A stretch of 64,000 nucleotides of DNA from Sipunculus nudus (taxonomy: Eukaryota > Annelida > Sipuncula > Golfingiida > Sipunculidae). Positions 36,564 to 51,153 of this stretch are shown in pieces. The stretch is taken from positions 89,907,556 through 89,971,555 of the forward strand of contig CM049310.1 in NCBI GenBank assembly GCA_026874595.1, given 5' to 3'. Every line of letters starts with the position of its first letter. Position 1 is the first letter of the stretch. Below the pieces are notes generated by a model. The model saw only the letters and a program-made list of their open reading frames with translations, searched no databases and was not told where the DNA came from. The translations under genes and the position numbers were made by a program.

Positions 36564-39500
36564 AAATAGGTCCCAAAAATCCATAATATCCCATTAAGAA
36601 AAAAAACAGAATTATACATTTCTGAATTTGATTGAAAGAATTTGCTATTTATTTTTATATTCATGTGCACGAACAGGCACTGTTATGTAGCCGGGGAACT
36701 AGTCTTCGTCCCTATGGGTCATAATCGTGTTTAAATTTGGGAGAATACATCATTTATGTGGTATTTTTACAATAAGCAAAGCATGAGCAAAACGTAAACA
36801 AAGTGTAAGCAAAGGAATTAGTACTTCATAAATAAGATTTTCGACCTTTTTTGAAGTTATAATGTATTATTCAACTTGTCAGGAGTCTTATTTATGACAG
36901 AAATCGTGCAAAACAGTAGAGATATTGTGATCAAATGAGAAAATAGGTCCCGAAAATCCATAATATCCAATTGAGAAAAAAGCACAATTATACATTTCGG
37001 ATTTTGATTGAACGAATTTGCTCTTTATTTTTATATTCATGTGCACGAACAGGCACTGTTATGTAGCCGGGGAACTAGTCTTCGTCCCTATGGGTCATAA
37101 TCGTGTTTAAATTTGAGAGAATACATCATTTATGTGGTGTTTTTACAATGAGCAAAGCATAAGCAAAACGTAAACAAAGTGTAAGCAAAGGAATTAGGAC
37201 TTCATAAATGCGATTTTCGACCGTTTTCTGAAGTTATAATGTATTATTCGACGTGTCAGGAGTCTTATTTATGACAGAAATCGTGCAAAACACTAGAGAT
37301 ATTGTGATCAAGTGAGAAAATAGGTCCCGAAAATCCATAATATCTCCATAAAAAAAGCAAAATTATACATTTCTGATGTTGATTGAACGAATTTGCTCTT
37401 TATTTTTATATTCATGTGCACGAACAGGCACTGTTATGTAGCCGGGGAACTAGTCTTCGTCCCTACGGGTCATAATCGTGTTAAAATTTGGGAGAATACA
37501 TCATTTATGTGGTGTTTTTACAATAAGCAAAGCATAAGCAAAACGTAAACAAAGTGTAAGCAAAGGAATTAGGACTTCATAAAAGCGATTTTCGACCGTT
37601 TTCTGAAGTTATAATGTCTTATTCGACGTGTCAGGAGTCTTATTTATGACAGAAATCGTGCAAAACACTAGAGATATTGTGATCAAGTGAGAAAATAGGT
37701 CCCGAAAATCCATAATATCTCCATAAAAAAAGCAGAATTATACATTTCTGATTTTGATTGAACGAATTTGCTCTTTATTTTTATATTCATGTGCACGAAC
37801 AGGCACTGTTATGTAGCCGGGGAACTAGTCTTCGTCCCTATGTGTCATAATCGTGTTTAAATTTGGGAGAATACATCATTTATGTGGTATTTTTACAATA
37901 AGCAAAGCATAAGCAAAACGTAAACAAAGTGTAAGCAAAGGAATTAGTACTGCATAAATAAGATTTTCGACCGTTTTCTGAAGTTATAATGTATTATTCG
38001 ACGTGTCAGGAGTCTTATTTATGACAGAAATCGTGCAAAACACTAGAGATATTGTGATCAAGTGAGAAAATAGGTCCCGAAAATCCATAATATCTCCTTA
38101 AGAAAAAGCAGAATTATACATTTCTGATTTTGATTGAACGAATTTGCTCTTTATTTTTATATTCATGTGCACGAACAGGCACTGTTATGTAGCCCCGGAA
38201 CTAGTCTTCGTCCCTATGGGTCAAAATCGTGTTTAAATTTAGGAGAATACATCATTTATGTGGTGTTTTTACAATAAGCAAGGCATAAGCAAAACGTAGT
38301 CAAAGTGTAAGCAAAGGAATTAGGACTTCATAAATGAGATTTTCGACCGTTTTTTGAAGTTATAATGTATTATTCGACGTTTCAGGAGTCTTATTTATGA
38401 CAGAAATCGTGCAAAACAGTAGAGATATTGTGATCAAATCAGAAAATATGTCCCGAAAATCCATAATATCCAATTGAGAAAAAAGCACAATTATACATTT
38501 TTGATTTTGATTGAACGAATTTGCTCTTTATTTTTATATTCATGTGCACGAACAGGCACTGTTATGTAGCCGGGGAACTAGTCTTCGTCCCTATGGGTCA
38601 TAATCGTGTTTAAATTTGGGAGAATACATCATTTATGTGGTGTTTTTACAATAAGCAAAGCATAAGCAAAACATAAATAAAGTGTAAGCAAAGGAATTAG
38701 GACTTCATAAATGCGATTTTCGACCGTTTTCTGAAGTTATAATGTATTATTCGACATGTCAGGAGTCTTATTTATGACAGAAATTGTGCAAAACAGTAGA
38801 GATATTGTGATCAAGTGAGAAAATAGGTCCCGAAAATTCATAATATCTCCTTAAGAAAAAGCAGAATTATACATTTCTGATTTTGATTGAACGAATTTGC
38901 TCTTTATTTTTATATTCATGTGCACGAATAGGCACTGTTATGTAGCCCGGGAACTAGTCTTCGTCCCTATGGGTCAAAATCGTGTTTAAATTTAGGAGAA
39001 TACATCATTATTTGTGGTTTTTTTACAATAAGCAAGGCATAAGCAAAACGTAGACAAAGTGTAAGCAAAGGAATTAGGACTTCATAAATGAGATTTTCGA
39101 CCGTTTATTGAAGTTATAATGTATTATTCAACTTGTCAGGAGTCTTATTTATGACAGAAATCGTGCAAATCAGTAGAGATATTGTGATCAAATCAGAAAA
39201 TAGGTCCCGAAAATCCATAATATCCAATTGAGAAAAATGCAGAATTATACATTTCTGATTTAGATTGAACGAATTTGCTCTTTATTTTTATATTCATGTG
39301 CACGAACAGGCACTGTTATGTAGCCGGAGAACTAATCTTCGTCCCTATTTGTCAAAATCGTGTTTAAATTTGAGAGAATACATCATGTATGTGGTGTTTT
39401 TACAATAAGCAAAGCATAAGCAAAACGTAAACAAAGTGTATGCAAAGGAATTAGGACTTCATAAATGCGATTTTCGACCGTTTTCTGAAGTTATAATGTA

Positions 39501-41457
39501 TTATTCGACGTGTCAGGAGTCTTATTTAAGACAGAAATCGTGCAAAACACTAGAGTTATTGTGATCAAGTGAGAAAATAGGTCCCGAAAATCCATAATAT
39601 CTCCTTAAGAAAAAGCAGAATTATACATTTCTGATTTTGATTGAACGAATTTGCTCTTTATTTTTATATTCATGTGCACGAACAGGCACTGTTATGTAGC
39701 CCGGGAACTAGTCTTCGTCCCTATGGGTCAAAATCGTGTTTAAATTTAGGAGAATACATCATTATTTGTGGTGTTTTTACAATAAGCAAGGTATAAGCAA
39801 AACGTAGACAAAGTGTAAGCAAAGGAATTAGGACTTCATAAATGAGATTTTCGACCGTTTATTGAAGTTATAATGTATTATTCAACTTGTCAGGAGTCTT
39901 ATTTATGACAGAAATCGTGCAAATCAGTAGAGATATTGTGATCAAATCAGAAAATAGGTCCCGAAAATCCATAATATCCAATTGAGAAAAATGCAGAATT
40001 ATACATTTCTGATTTAGATTGAACGAATTTGCTCTTTATTTTTATATTCATGTGCACGAACAGGCACTGTTATGTAGCCGGAGAAGTAATCTTCGTCCCT
40101 ATTTGTCAAAATCGTGTTTAAATTTGAGAGAATACATCATGTATGTGGTGTTTTTACAATAAGCAAAGCATAAGCAAAACGTAAACAAAGTGTAAGCAAA
40201 GGAATTAGGACTTCATAAATACGATTTTCGACCGTTTTCTGAAGTTATAATGTATTATTCGACGTGTCAGGAGTCTTATTTAAGACAGAAATCGTGCAAA
40301 ACACTAGAGATATTGTGATCAAGTGAGAAAATAGGTCCCGAAAATCCATAATATCTCCTTAAGAAAAAGCAGAATTATACATTTCTGATTTTGATTGAAC
40401 GAATTTGCTCTTTATTTTTATATTCATGTGCACGAACAGGCACTGTTATGTAGCCCGGGAACTAGTCTTCGTCCCTATATGTCAAAATCGTGTTTAAATT
40501 TAGGAGAATACATCATTTATGTGGTGTTTTTACAATAAGCAAGGCATAAGCAAAACGTAGACAAAGTGTAAGCAAAGGAATTAGGACTTCATAAATGAGA
40601 TTTTCGACCGTTTTTTGAAGTTATAATGTATTATTCGACGTTTCAGGAGTCTTATTTATGACAGAAATCGTGCAAAACACCAGAGATATTGTGATCAAGT
40701 GAGAAAATAGGTCCCAAAAATCCATAATATCTCCTTAAAAAAAGCAGAATTATACATTTCTGATTTTGATTGAACGAATTTGCTCTTTATTTTTATATTC
40801 ATGTGCACGAACAGGCACTGTTATGTAGCCCGGGAACTAGTCTTCGTCCCTATGGGTCAAAATCGTGTTTAAATTTAGGAGAATACATCATTATTTGTGG
40901 TGTTTTTACAATAAGCAAGGTATAAGCAAAACGTAGACAAAGTGTAAGCAAAGGAATTAGGACTTCATAAATGAGATTTTCGACCGTTTATTGAATTTAT
41001 AATGTATTATTCAACTTGTCAGGAGTCTTATTTATGACAGAAATCGTGCAAATCAGTAGAGATATTGTGATCAAATCAGAAAATAGGTCCCGAAAATCCA
41101 TAATATCCAATTGAGAAAAATGCAGAATTATACATTTCTGATTTAGATTGAACGAATTTGCTCTTTATTTTTATATTCATGTGCACGAACAGGCACTGTT
41201 ATGTAGCCGGAGAACTAATCTTCGTCCCTATTTGTCAAAATCGTGTTTAAATTTGAGAGAATACATCATGTATGTGGTGTTTTTACATTAAGCAAAGCAT
41301 AAGCAAAACGTAAACAAAGTGTAAGCAAAGGAATTAGGACTTCATAAATGCGATTTTCGACCGTTATCTGAAGTTATAATGTCTTATTCGACGTGTCAGG
41401 AGTCTTATTTATGACAGAAATTGTGCAAAACAGTAGAGATATTGTGGTCAAATGAGA
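36564..41457 (+). repeat. HOR family D, unit P1 (13 monomers, 4894 bp)
   Basis: The unit is phased on y' (36564), then z, w and a second w-like copy, a monomer at 38068, an m1-like copy (38444, with the box mutated to AAATATGTCCC), then the C-type series 38821-41080 and a chimera at 41081. Much of it recurs 4894 bp later: TTTCGGATTTTG at 36995 and 41889, and the shortened TCGACCTTTTTTGAAG at 36841 and 41735. The 38068 monomer joins the first half of the C monomer at 26398 (CCCCGG, TAGTCAAAG) to an m11-like end (GACGTTTCAGG), which accounts for the missing m10-m11 pair. Confidence 0.82.
41081..41457 (+). repeat. Chimeric monomer m3 / x
   Basis: The first part is m3 (TTTAGATTG, CCGGAGAACTAATC, TATTTGTC, ACATTAAGC). 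The last ~95 bp are type x (TTATCTGAAG, GTCTTATTCG, GAAATTGTGC, TTGTGGTC). The monomer after it is y', the normal successor of x. The switch falls between about 41290 and 41362. It marks the right-hand boundary of P1 and lets a C-type series return to the y'-z-w series. Confidence 0.8.
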
Positions 41458-44400
41458 AAATAGGTCCCAAAAATCCATAATATCCCATTAAGAAAAAAAA
41501 CAGAATTATACATTTCTGAATTTGATTGAAAGAATTTGCTATTTATTTTTATATTCATGTGCACGAACAGGCACTGTTATGTAGCCGGGGAACTAGTCTT
41601 CGTCCCTATGGGTCATAATCGTGTTTAAATTTGGGAGAATACATCATTTATGTGGTATTTTTACAATAAGCAAAGCATGAGCAAAACGTAAACAAAGTGT
41701 AAGCAAAGGAATTAGTACTTCATAAATAAGATTTTCGACCTTTTTTGAAGTTATAATGTATTATTCAACTTGTCAGGAGTCTTATTTATGACAGAAATCG
41801 TGCAAAACAGTAGAGATATTGTGATCAAATGAGAAAATAGGTCCCGAAAATCCATAATATCCAATTGAGAAAAAAGCACAATTATACATTTCGGATTTTG
41901 ATTGAACGAATTTGCTCTTTATTTTTATATTCATGTGCACGAACAGGCACTGTTATGTAGCCGGGGAACTAGTCTTCGTCCCTATGGGTCATAATCGTGT
42001 TTAAATTTGAGAGAATACATCATTTATGTGGTGTTTTTACAATGAGCAAAGCATAAGCAAAACGTAAACAAAGTGTAAGCAAAGGAATTAGGACTTCATA
42101 AATGCGATTTTCGACCGTTTTCTGAAGTTATAATGTATTATTCGACGTGTCAGGAGTCTTATTTATGACAGAAATCGTGCAAAACACTAGAGATATTGTG
42201 ATCAAGTGAGAAAATAGGTCCCGAAAATCCATAATATCTCCATAAAAAAAGCAAAATTATACATTTCTGATGTTGATTGAACGAATTTGCTCTTTATTTT
42301 TATATTCATGTGCACGAACAGGCACTGTTATGTAGCCGGGGAACTAGTCTTCGTCCCTACGGGTCATAATCGTGTTAAAATTTGGGAGAATACATCATTT
42401 ATGTGGTGTTTTTACAATAAGCAAAGCATAAGCAAAACGTAAACAAAGTGTAAGCAAAGGAATTAGGACTTCATAAAAGCGATTTTCGACCGTTTTCTGA
42501 AGTTATAATGTCTTATTCGACGTGTCAGGAGTCTTATTTATGACAGAAATCGTGCAAAACACTAGAGATATTGTGATCAAGTGAGAAAATAGGTCCCGAA
42601 AATCCATAATATCTCCATAAAAAAAGCAGAATTATACATTTCTGATTTTGATTGAACGAATTTGCTCTTTATTTTTATATTCATGTGCACGAATAGGCAC
42701 TGTTATGTAGCCCGGGTACTAGTCTTCGTCCCTACGGGTCAAAATCGTGTTTAAATTCAGGAGAATACATCATTTATGTGGTGTTTTTACAATAAGCAAA
42801 GCATAAGCAAAACGTAGACAAACTGTAAGCAAAGGAATAAGAACTTCATAAATGAGATTTTCGACCGTATATTGAAGTTATAATGTATTATTCAACTTGT
42901 CAGGAGTCTTATTTATGACAGAAATCGTGCAAAACAGTAGAGATATTGAGATCAAATCAGAAAATAGGTCCCGAAAATCCATAATATCTCCATAAAAAAA
43001 GCAGAATTATACATTTCTGATTTTGATTGAACGAATTTGCTCTTTATTTTTATATTCATGTGCACGAACAGGCACTGTTATGTAGCCGGGGAACTAGTCT
43101 TCGTCCCTATGGGTCATAATCGTGTTTAAATTTGGGAGAATACATCATTTATGTGGTGTTTTTACATAAAGCAAAGCATAAGCAAAACGTAAACAAAGTG
43201 TAAACAAAGGAATTAGGACTTCATTAAAGCGATTTTCGACCTTTTTCTGAAGTTATAATGTATTATTCAACTTGGTAGGAGTCTTATTTATGACAGAAAT
43301 CGTGCAAAACACTAGAGATATTATGATCAAGTGAGAAAATAGGTCCCGAAAATCCATAATATCTCATTTAAAAAAAAGTGAGAATTATACATTTCTGATT
43401 TTGATTGAACGAATTTGCTCTTTATTTTTATATTCATGTGCACGAACAGGCACTGTTATGTAACCGGGGAACTAGTCTTCGTCCCTATTGGTCATTATCG
43501 TGTTTAAATTTGGGAGAATACATCATTTATGTGATGTTTTTACAATAAGCAAAGCATAAGCAAAACGTAAACAAAGTGTAAGCAAAGGAATTAGGACTTC
43601 ATAAATGAGATTTACGACCGTTTTTTGAAGTTATAATGTATTATTCGACGTTTCAGGAGTCTTTTTTATGACAGAAATCGTGCAAAACACTAGAGATATT
43701 GTGATCAAGTGAGAAAATAGGTCCCGAAAATTCATAATATCTCCTTAAGAAAAAGCAGAATTATACATTTCTGATTTTGATTGAACGAATTTGCTCTTTA
43801 TTTTTATATTCATGTGCACGAACAGGCACTGTTATGTAGCCCGGGAACTAGTCTTCGTCCCTATGGGTCAAAATCGTGTTTAAATTTAGGAGAATACATC
43901 ATTATTTGTGGTGTTTTTACAATAAGCAAGGCATAAGCAAAACGCAGACAAAGTGTAAGCAAAGGAATTAGGACTTCATAAGTGAGATTTTCGACCGTTT
44001 ATTGAAGTTATAATGTATTATTCAACTTGTCAGGAGTCTTATTTATAACAGAAATCGTGCAAATCAGTAGAGATATTGTGATCAAATCAGAAAATAGGTC
44101 CCGAAAATCCATAATATCCAATTGAGAATAATGCAGAATTATACATTTCTGATTTAGATTGAACGAATTTGCTCTTTATTTTTATATTCATGTGCACGAA
44201 CAGGCACTGTTATGTAGCCGGAGAACTAATCTTCGTCCCTATTTGTCAAAATCGTGTTTAAATTTGAGAGAATACATCATGTATGTGGTGTTTTTACAAT
44301 AAGCAAAGCATAAGCAAAACGTAAACAAAGTGTAAGCAAAGGAATTAGGACTTCATAAATGCGATTTTCGACCGTTTTCTGAAGTTATAATGTATTATTC

Positions 44401-46728
44401 GACGTGTCAGGAGTCTTATTTAAGACAGAAATCGTGCAAAACACTAGAGTTATTGTGATCAAGTGAGAAAATAGGTCCCGAAAATCCATAATATCTCCTT
44501 AAGAAAAAGCAGAATTACACATTTCTGATTTTGATTGAACGAATTTGCTCTTTATTTTTATATTCATGTGCACGAACAGGCACTGTTATGTAGCCCGGGA
44601 ACTAGTCTTCGTCCCTATGGGTCAAAATCGTGTTTAAATTTAGGAGAATACATCATTATTTCTGGTGTTTTTACAATAAGCAAGGTATACGCAAAAAGTA
44701 GACAAAGTGTAAGCAAAGGAATTAGGACTTCATAAATGAGATTTTCGACCGTTTATTGAAGTTATAATGTATTATTCAACTTGTCAGGAGTCTTATTTAT
44801 GACAGAAATCGTGCAAATCAGTAGAGATATTGTGATCATACAGAAAATAGGTCCCGAAAATCCATAATATCCAATTGAGAAAAATGCAGAATTATACATT
44901 TCTGATTTAGATTGAACGAATTTGCTCTTTATTTTTATATTCATGTGCACGAACAGGCACTGTTATGTAGCCGGAGAACTAATCTTCGTCCCTATTTGTC
45001 AAAATCGTGTTTAAATTTGAGAGAATACATCATGTATGTGGTGTTTTTACAATAAGCAAAGCATAAGCAAAACGTAAACAAAGTGTAAGCAAAGGAATTA
45101 GGACTTCATAAATAAGATTTTCGACCGTTTTCTGAAGTTATAATGTATTATTCGACGTGTCAGGATTCTTATTTAAGACAGAAATCGTGCAAAACACTAG
45201 AGATATTGTGATCAAGTGAGAAAATAGGTCCCGAAAATCCATAATATCTCCTTAAGAAAAAGCAGAATTATACATTTCTGATTTTGATTGAACGAATTTG
45301 CTCTTTATTTTTATATTCATGTGCACGAACAGGCACTGTTATGTAGCCCGGGAACTAGTCTTCGTCCCTATATGTCAAAATCGTGTTTAAATTTGGGAGA
45401 ATACATCATTTATGTGGTGTTTTTACAATAAGCAAGGCATAAGCAAAACGTAGACAAAGTGTAAGCAAAGGAATTAGGACTTCATAAATGAGATTTTCGA
45501 CCGTTTTTTGAAGTTATAATGTATTATTCGACGTTTCAGGAGTCTTATTTATGACAGAAATCGTGCAAAACACCAGAGATATTGTGATCAAGTGAGAAAA
45601 TAGGTCCCGAAAATCCATAATATCTCCTTAAAAAAAGCAGAATTATACATTTCTGATTTTGATTGAACGAATTTGCTCTTTATTTTTATATTCATGTGCA
45701 CGAACAGGCACTGTTATGTAACCCGGGTACTAGTCTTCGTCCCTACGGGTCAAAATCGTGTTTAAATTTAGGAGAATACATCATTTATGTGGTGTTTTTA
45801 CAATAAGCAAAGCATAAGCAAAACGTAGACAAAGTGTAAGCAAAGGAATTAGGACTCCATAAATGAGATTTTCGACCGTTTATTGAAGTTATAATGTATT
45901 ATTCAACTTGTCAGGAGTCTTATTTATGACAGAAATCGTGCAAAACAGTAGAGATATTGAGATCAAATCAGAAAATAGGTCCCGAAAATCCATAATATCC
46001 AATTGATAAAAAAATGCAGAATTATACATTTCTGATTTTGATTGAACGAATTTGCCCTTTATTTTTATATTCATGAGCACGAACAGGCACTGTTATGTAG
46101 CCGGGGAACTAATCTTCGTCCCTATGGGTCAAAATCGTGTTTAAATTTAGGAGAATACATCATTTATGTGGTGTTTAAACAATAAGCAAAGCATAAGCAA
46201 AACGTAAACAAAGTGTAAGCAAAGGAATTAGGACTTCATAAATGAGATTTTCGACCGTTTTTTGAAGTTATAATGTATTATTCAACTTGTCAGGATTCTT
46301 ATTTATGACAGAAATCGTGCAAAACAGTAGAGATATTGTGATCAAATGAGAAAATAGGTCCCGAAAATCCATAATATCCAATTGAGAAAAAAGCACAATT
46401 ATACATTTCTGATTTTGATTGAACGAATTTGCTCTTTATTTTTATATTCATGTGCACGAACAGGCACTGTTATGTAGCCGGGGAACTAGTCTTCGTCCCT
46501 ATGGGTCATAATCGTGTTTAAATTTGGGAGAATACATCATTTATGTGGTGTTTTTAAATAAAGCAAAGCATAAGCAAAACGTAAACAAAGTGTAAGCAAA
46601 GGAATTAGGACTTCATAAAAGCGATTTTCGACCGTTATCTGAAGTTATAATGTCTTATTCGACGTGTCAGGAGTCTTATTTATGACAGAAATTGTGCAAA
46701 ACAGTAGAGATATTGTGGTCAAATGAGA
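41458..46728 (+). repeat. HOR family D, unit D0 (14 monomers, 5271 bp)
   Basis: Starts are 41458 (y'), 41835 (z), 42212 (w), 42587, 42962, 43337, 43715, 44092, 44469, 44845, 45222, 45598, 45973 (m5'-like with GTTTAAAC) and 46352 (x). The monomers at 41458-42587 and 43715-45598 match P1 at 4892-4894 bp. The right part, from 42962 on, is the apparent template for D1-D3. The 43261-43400 stretch is intact here where D1-D3 carry a 98-bp deletion. Private variants include TTTCTGGTG near 44661 and AAACGCAGAC near 43939. Confidence 0.83.
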
Positions 46729-49700
46729 AAATAGGTCCCAAAAATCCATAATATCCCATTAAGAAAAAAAAACAGAATTATACATTTCTGAATTTGATTG
46801 AAAGAATTTGCTATTTATTTTTATATTCATGTGCACGAACAGGCACTGTTATGTAGCCGGGGAACTAGTCTTCGTCCCTATGGGTCATAATCGTGTTTAA
46901 ATTTGGGAGAATACATCATTTATGTGGTATTTTTACAATAAGCAAAGCATAAGCAAAACGTAAACAAAGTGTAAGCAAAGGAATTAGGACTCCATAAATG
47001 AGATTTTCGACCGTTTATTGAAGTTATAATGTATTATTCAACTTGTCAGGAGTCTTATTTATGACAGAAATCGTGCAAAACAGTAGAGATATTGAGATCA
47101 AATCAGAAAATAGGTCCCGAAAATCCATTATATCCAATTGAGAAAAATGCAGAATTATACATTTCTGATTTTGATTGTACGAATTTGCCCTTTATTTTTA
47201 TATTCATAGGCACGAACAGGCACTGTTATGTAGCCGGGGAAATAATCTTCGTCCCTATGGGTCAAAATCGTGTTTAAATTTGAGAGAATACATCATTTAT
47301 GTAGTGTTTTTAAAATAAGCAAAGCATAAGCAAAACGTAAACAAAGTGTAAGCAAAGGATTTAGGACTTCATAAATGCGATTTTCGACCGTTTTCTGAAG
47401 TTATAATGTATTATTCGACGTGTCAGGAGTGTTATTTATGACAGAAATCGTGCAAAAAACTCGAGATATTGTGATCAAGTGAGAAAATAGGTCCCGAAAA
47501 TCCATAATATCTCCATAAAAAAAGCAGAATTATACATTTCTGATTTTGATTGAACGAATTTGCTCTTTATTTTTATATTCATGTGCACGAACAGGCACTG
47601 TTATGTAGCCGGGGAACTAGTCTTCGTCCCTATGGGTCATAATCGTGTTTAAATTTGGGAGAATACATCATTTATGTGGTGTTTTTACATAAAGCAAAGC
47701 ATAAGCAAAACGTAAACAAAGTGTAAACAAAGGAATTAGGACTTCATTAAAGCGATTTTCGACCTTTTTCTGAAGTTATAATGTATTATTCAACTTGGTA
47801 GGAGTCTTATTTATGACAGATGATTTTGATTGAACGAATTTGCTCTTTATTTTTATATTCATGTGCACGAACAGGCACTGTTATGTAGCCGGGGAACTAG
47901 TCTTCGTCCCTATTGGTCATTATCGTGTTTAAATTTGGGAGAATACATCATTTATATGGTGTTTTTACAATAAGCAAAGCATAAGCAAAACGTAAACAAA
48001 GTGTAAGCAAAGGAATTAGGACTTCATAAATGAGATTTACGACCGTTTTTTTAAGTTATAATGTATTATTCGACGTTTCTGGAGTCTTTTTTATGACAGA
48101 AATCGTGCAAAACACTAGAGATATTGTGATCAAGTGAGAAAATAGGTCCCGAAAATTCATAATATCTCCTTAAGAAAAAGCAGAATTATACATTTCTGAT
48201 TTTGATTGAACGAATTTGCTCTTTATTTTTATATTCATGTGCACGAACAGGCACTGTTATGTAGCCCGGGAACTAGTCTTCGTCCCTATGGGTCAAAATC
48301 GTGTTTAAATTTAGGAGAATACATCATTATTTGTGGTGTTTTTACAATAAGCAAGGCATAAGCAAAACGTAGACAAAGTGTAAGCAAAGGAATTAGGACT
48401 TCATAAATGAGATTTTCGACCGTTTATTGAAGTTATAATGTATTATTCAACTTGTCAGGAGTCTTATTTATAACAGAAATCGTGCAAATCAGTAGAGATA
48501 TTGTGATCAAATCAGAAAATAGGTCCCGAAAATCCATAATATCCAATTGAGAATAATGCAGAATTATACATTTCTGATTTAGATTGAACGAATTTGCTCT
48601 TTATCTTTATATTCATGTGCACGAACAGGCACTGTTATGTAGCCGGAGAACTAATCTTCGTCCCTATTTGTCAAAATCGTGTTTAAATTTGAGAGAATAC
48701 ATCATGTATGTGGTGTTTTTACAATAAGCAAAGCATAAGCAAAACGTAAACAAAGTGTAAGCAAAGGAATTAGGACTTCATAAATGCGATTTACGACCGT
48801 TTTCTGAAGTTATAATGTATTATTCGACGTGTCAGGAGTCTTATTTAAGACAGAAATCGTGCAAAACACTAGAGTTATTGTGATCAAGTGAGAAAATAGG
48901 TCCCGAAAATCCATAATATCTCCTTAAGAAAAAGCAGAATTACACATTTCTGATTTTGATTGAACGAATTTGCTCTTTATTTTTATATTCATGTGCACGA
49001 ACAGGCACTGTTATGTAGCCCGGGAACTAGTCTTCGTCCCTATGGGTCAAAATCGTGTTTAAATTTAGGAGAATACATCATTATTTGTGGTGTTTTTACA
49101 ATAAGCAAGGTATACGCAAAAAGTAGACAAAGTGTAAGCAAAGGAATTAGGACTTCATAAATGAGATTTTCGACCGTTTATTGAAGTTATAATGTATTAT
49201 TCAACTTGTCAGGAGTCTTATTTATGACAGAAATCGTGCAAATCAGTAGAGATATTGTGATCATACAGAAAATAGGTCCCGAAAATCCATAATATCCAAT
49301 TGAGAAAAATGCAGAATTATACATTTCTGATTTAGATTGAACGAATTTGCTCTTTATTTTTATATTCATGTGCACGAACAGGCACTGTTATGTAGCCGGA
49401 GAACTAATCTTCGTCCCTATTTGTCAAAATCGTGTTTAAATTTGAGAGAATACATCATGTATGTGGTGTTTTTACAATAAGCAAAGCATAAGCAAAACGT
49501 AAACAAAGTGTAAGCAAAGGAATTAGGACTTCATAAATAAGATTTTCGACCGTTTTCTGAAGTTATAATGTATTATTCGACGTGTCAGGATTCTTATTTA
49601 AGACAGAAATCGTGCAAAACACTAGAGATATTGTGATCAAGTGAGAAAATAGGTCCCGAAAATCCATAATATCTCCTTAAGAAAAAGCAGAATTATATAT

Positions 49701-51153
49701 TTCTGATTTTGATTGAACGAATTTGCTCTTTATTTTTATATTCATGTGCACGAACAGGCACTGTTATGTAGCCCGGGAACTAGTCTTCGTCCCTATATGT
49801 CAAAATCGTGTTTAAATTTGGGAGAATACATCATTTATGTGGTGTTTTTACAATAAGCAAGGCATAAGCAAAACGTAGACAAAGTGTAAGCAAAGGAATT
49901 AGGACTTCATAAATGAGATTTTCGACCGTTTTTTGAAGTTATAATGTATTATTCGACGTTTCAGGAGTCTTATTTATGACAGAAATCGTGCAAAACACCA
50001 GAGATATTGTGATCAAGTGAGAAAATAGGTCCCGAAAATCCATAATATCTCCTTAAAAAAAGCAGAATTATACATTTCTGATTTTGATTGAACGAATTTG
50101 CTCTTTATTTTTATATTCATGTGCACGAACAGGCACTGTTATGTAACCCGGGTACTAGTCTTCGTCCCTACGGGTCAAAATCGTGTTTAAATTTAGGAGA
50201 ATACATCATTTATGTGGTGTTTTTACAATAAGCAAAGCATAAGCAAAACGTAGACAAAGTGTAAGCAAAGGAATTAGGACTCCATAAATGAGATTTTCGA
50301 CCGTTTATTGAAGTTATAATGTATTATTCAACTTGTCAGGAGTCTTATTTATGACAGAAATCGTGCAAAACAGTAGAGATATTGAGATCAAATCAGAAAA
50401 TAGGTCCCGAAAATCCATAATATCCAATTGATAAAAAAATGCAGAATTATACATTTCTGATTTTGATTGAACGAATTTGCCCTTTATTTTTATATTCATG
50501 AGCACGAACAGGCACTGTTATGTAGCCGGGGAACTAATCTTCGTCCCTATGGGTCAAAATCGTGTTTAAATTTAGGAGAATACATCATTTATGTGGTGTT
50601 TAAACAATAAGCAAAGCATAAGCAAAACGTAAACAAAGTGTAAGCAAAGGAATTAGGACTTCATAAATGAGATTTTCGACCGTTTTTTGAAGTTATAATG
50701 TATTATTCAACTTGTCAGGATTCTTATTTATGACAGAAATCGTGCAAAACAGTAGAGATATTGTGATCAAATGAGAAAATAGGTCCCGAAAATCCATAAT
50801 ATCCAATTGAGAAAAAAGCACAATTATACATTTCTGATTTTGATTGAACGAATTTGCTCTTTATTTTTATATTCATGTGCACGAACAGGCACTGTTATGT
50901 AGCCGGGGAACTAGTCTTCGTCCCTATGGGTCATAATCGTGTTTAAATTTGGGAGAATACATCATTTATGTGGTGTTTTTAAATAAAGCAAAGCATAAGC
51001 AAAACGTAAACAAAGTGTAAGCAAAGGAATTAGGACTTCATAAAAGCGATTTTCGACCGTTATCTGAAGTTATAATGTCTTATTCGACGTGTCAGGAGTC
51101 TTATTTATGACAGAAATTGTGCAAAACAGTAGAGATATTGTGGTCAAATGAGA
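46729..51153 (+). repeat. HOR family D, unit D1 (12 monomers, one truncated, 4425 bp)
   Basis: Starts are 46729 (y'), 47108, 47485, a fused truncated monomer, 48140, 48517, 48894, 49270, 49647, 50023, 50398 and 50777. Twelve monomers less 98 bp give 4425 bp. All diagnostic variants recur at +4425 in D2: GAATAATGCAG, GTATACGCAAAAAG, CACCAGAG, GTTTAAAC and the deletion junction. Variants seen only in D1 include TTATCTTTAT near 48601, TTATATATTTC near 49691 and a second GATTTACGACC near 48788. Confidence 0.9.
47485..48139 (+). repeat. Fused monomers with a 98-bp deletion (copy 1)
   Basis: Two successive monomers occupy 655 bp instead of about 753. GACAGA ends at 47820 and is followed at once by TGATTTTGATTG. 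In the undeleted homologue at 43297, 98 bp (43298-43395) lie between these sequences, including the AAATAGGTCCC box and the A-rich diagnostic segment. No repeat longer than one or two bases flanks the breakpoints, which suggests end joining or slippage rather than homologous exchange. Confidence 0.87.
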
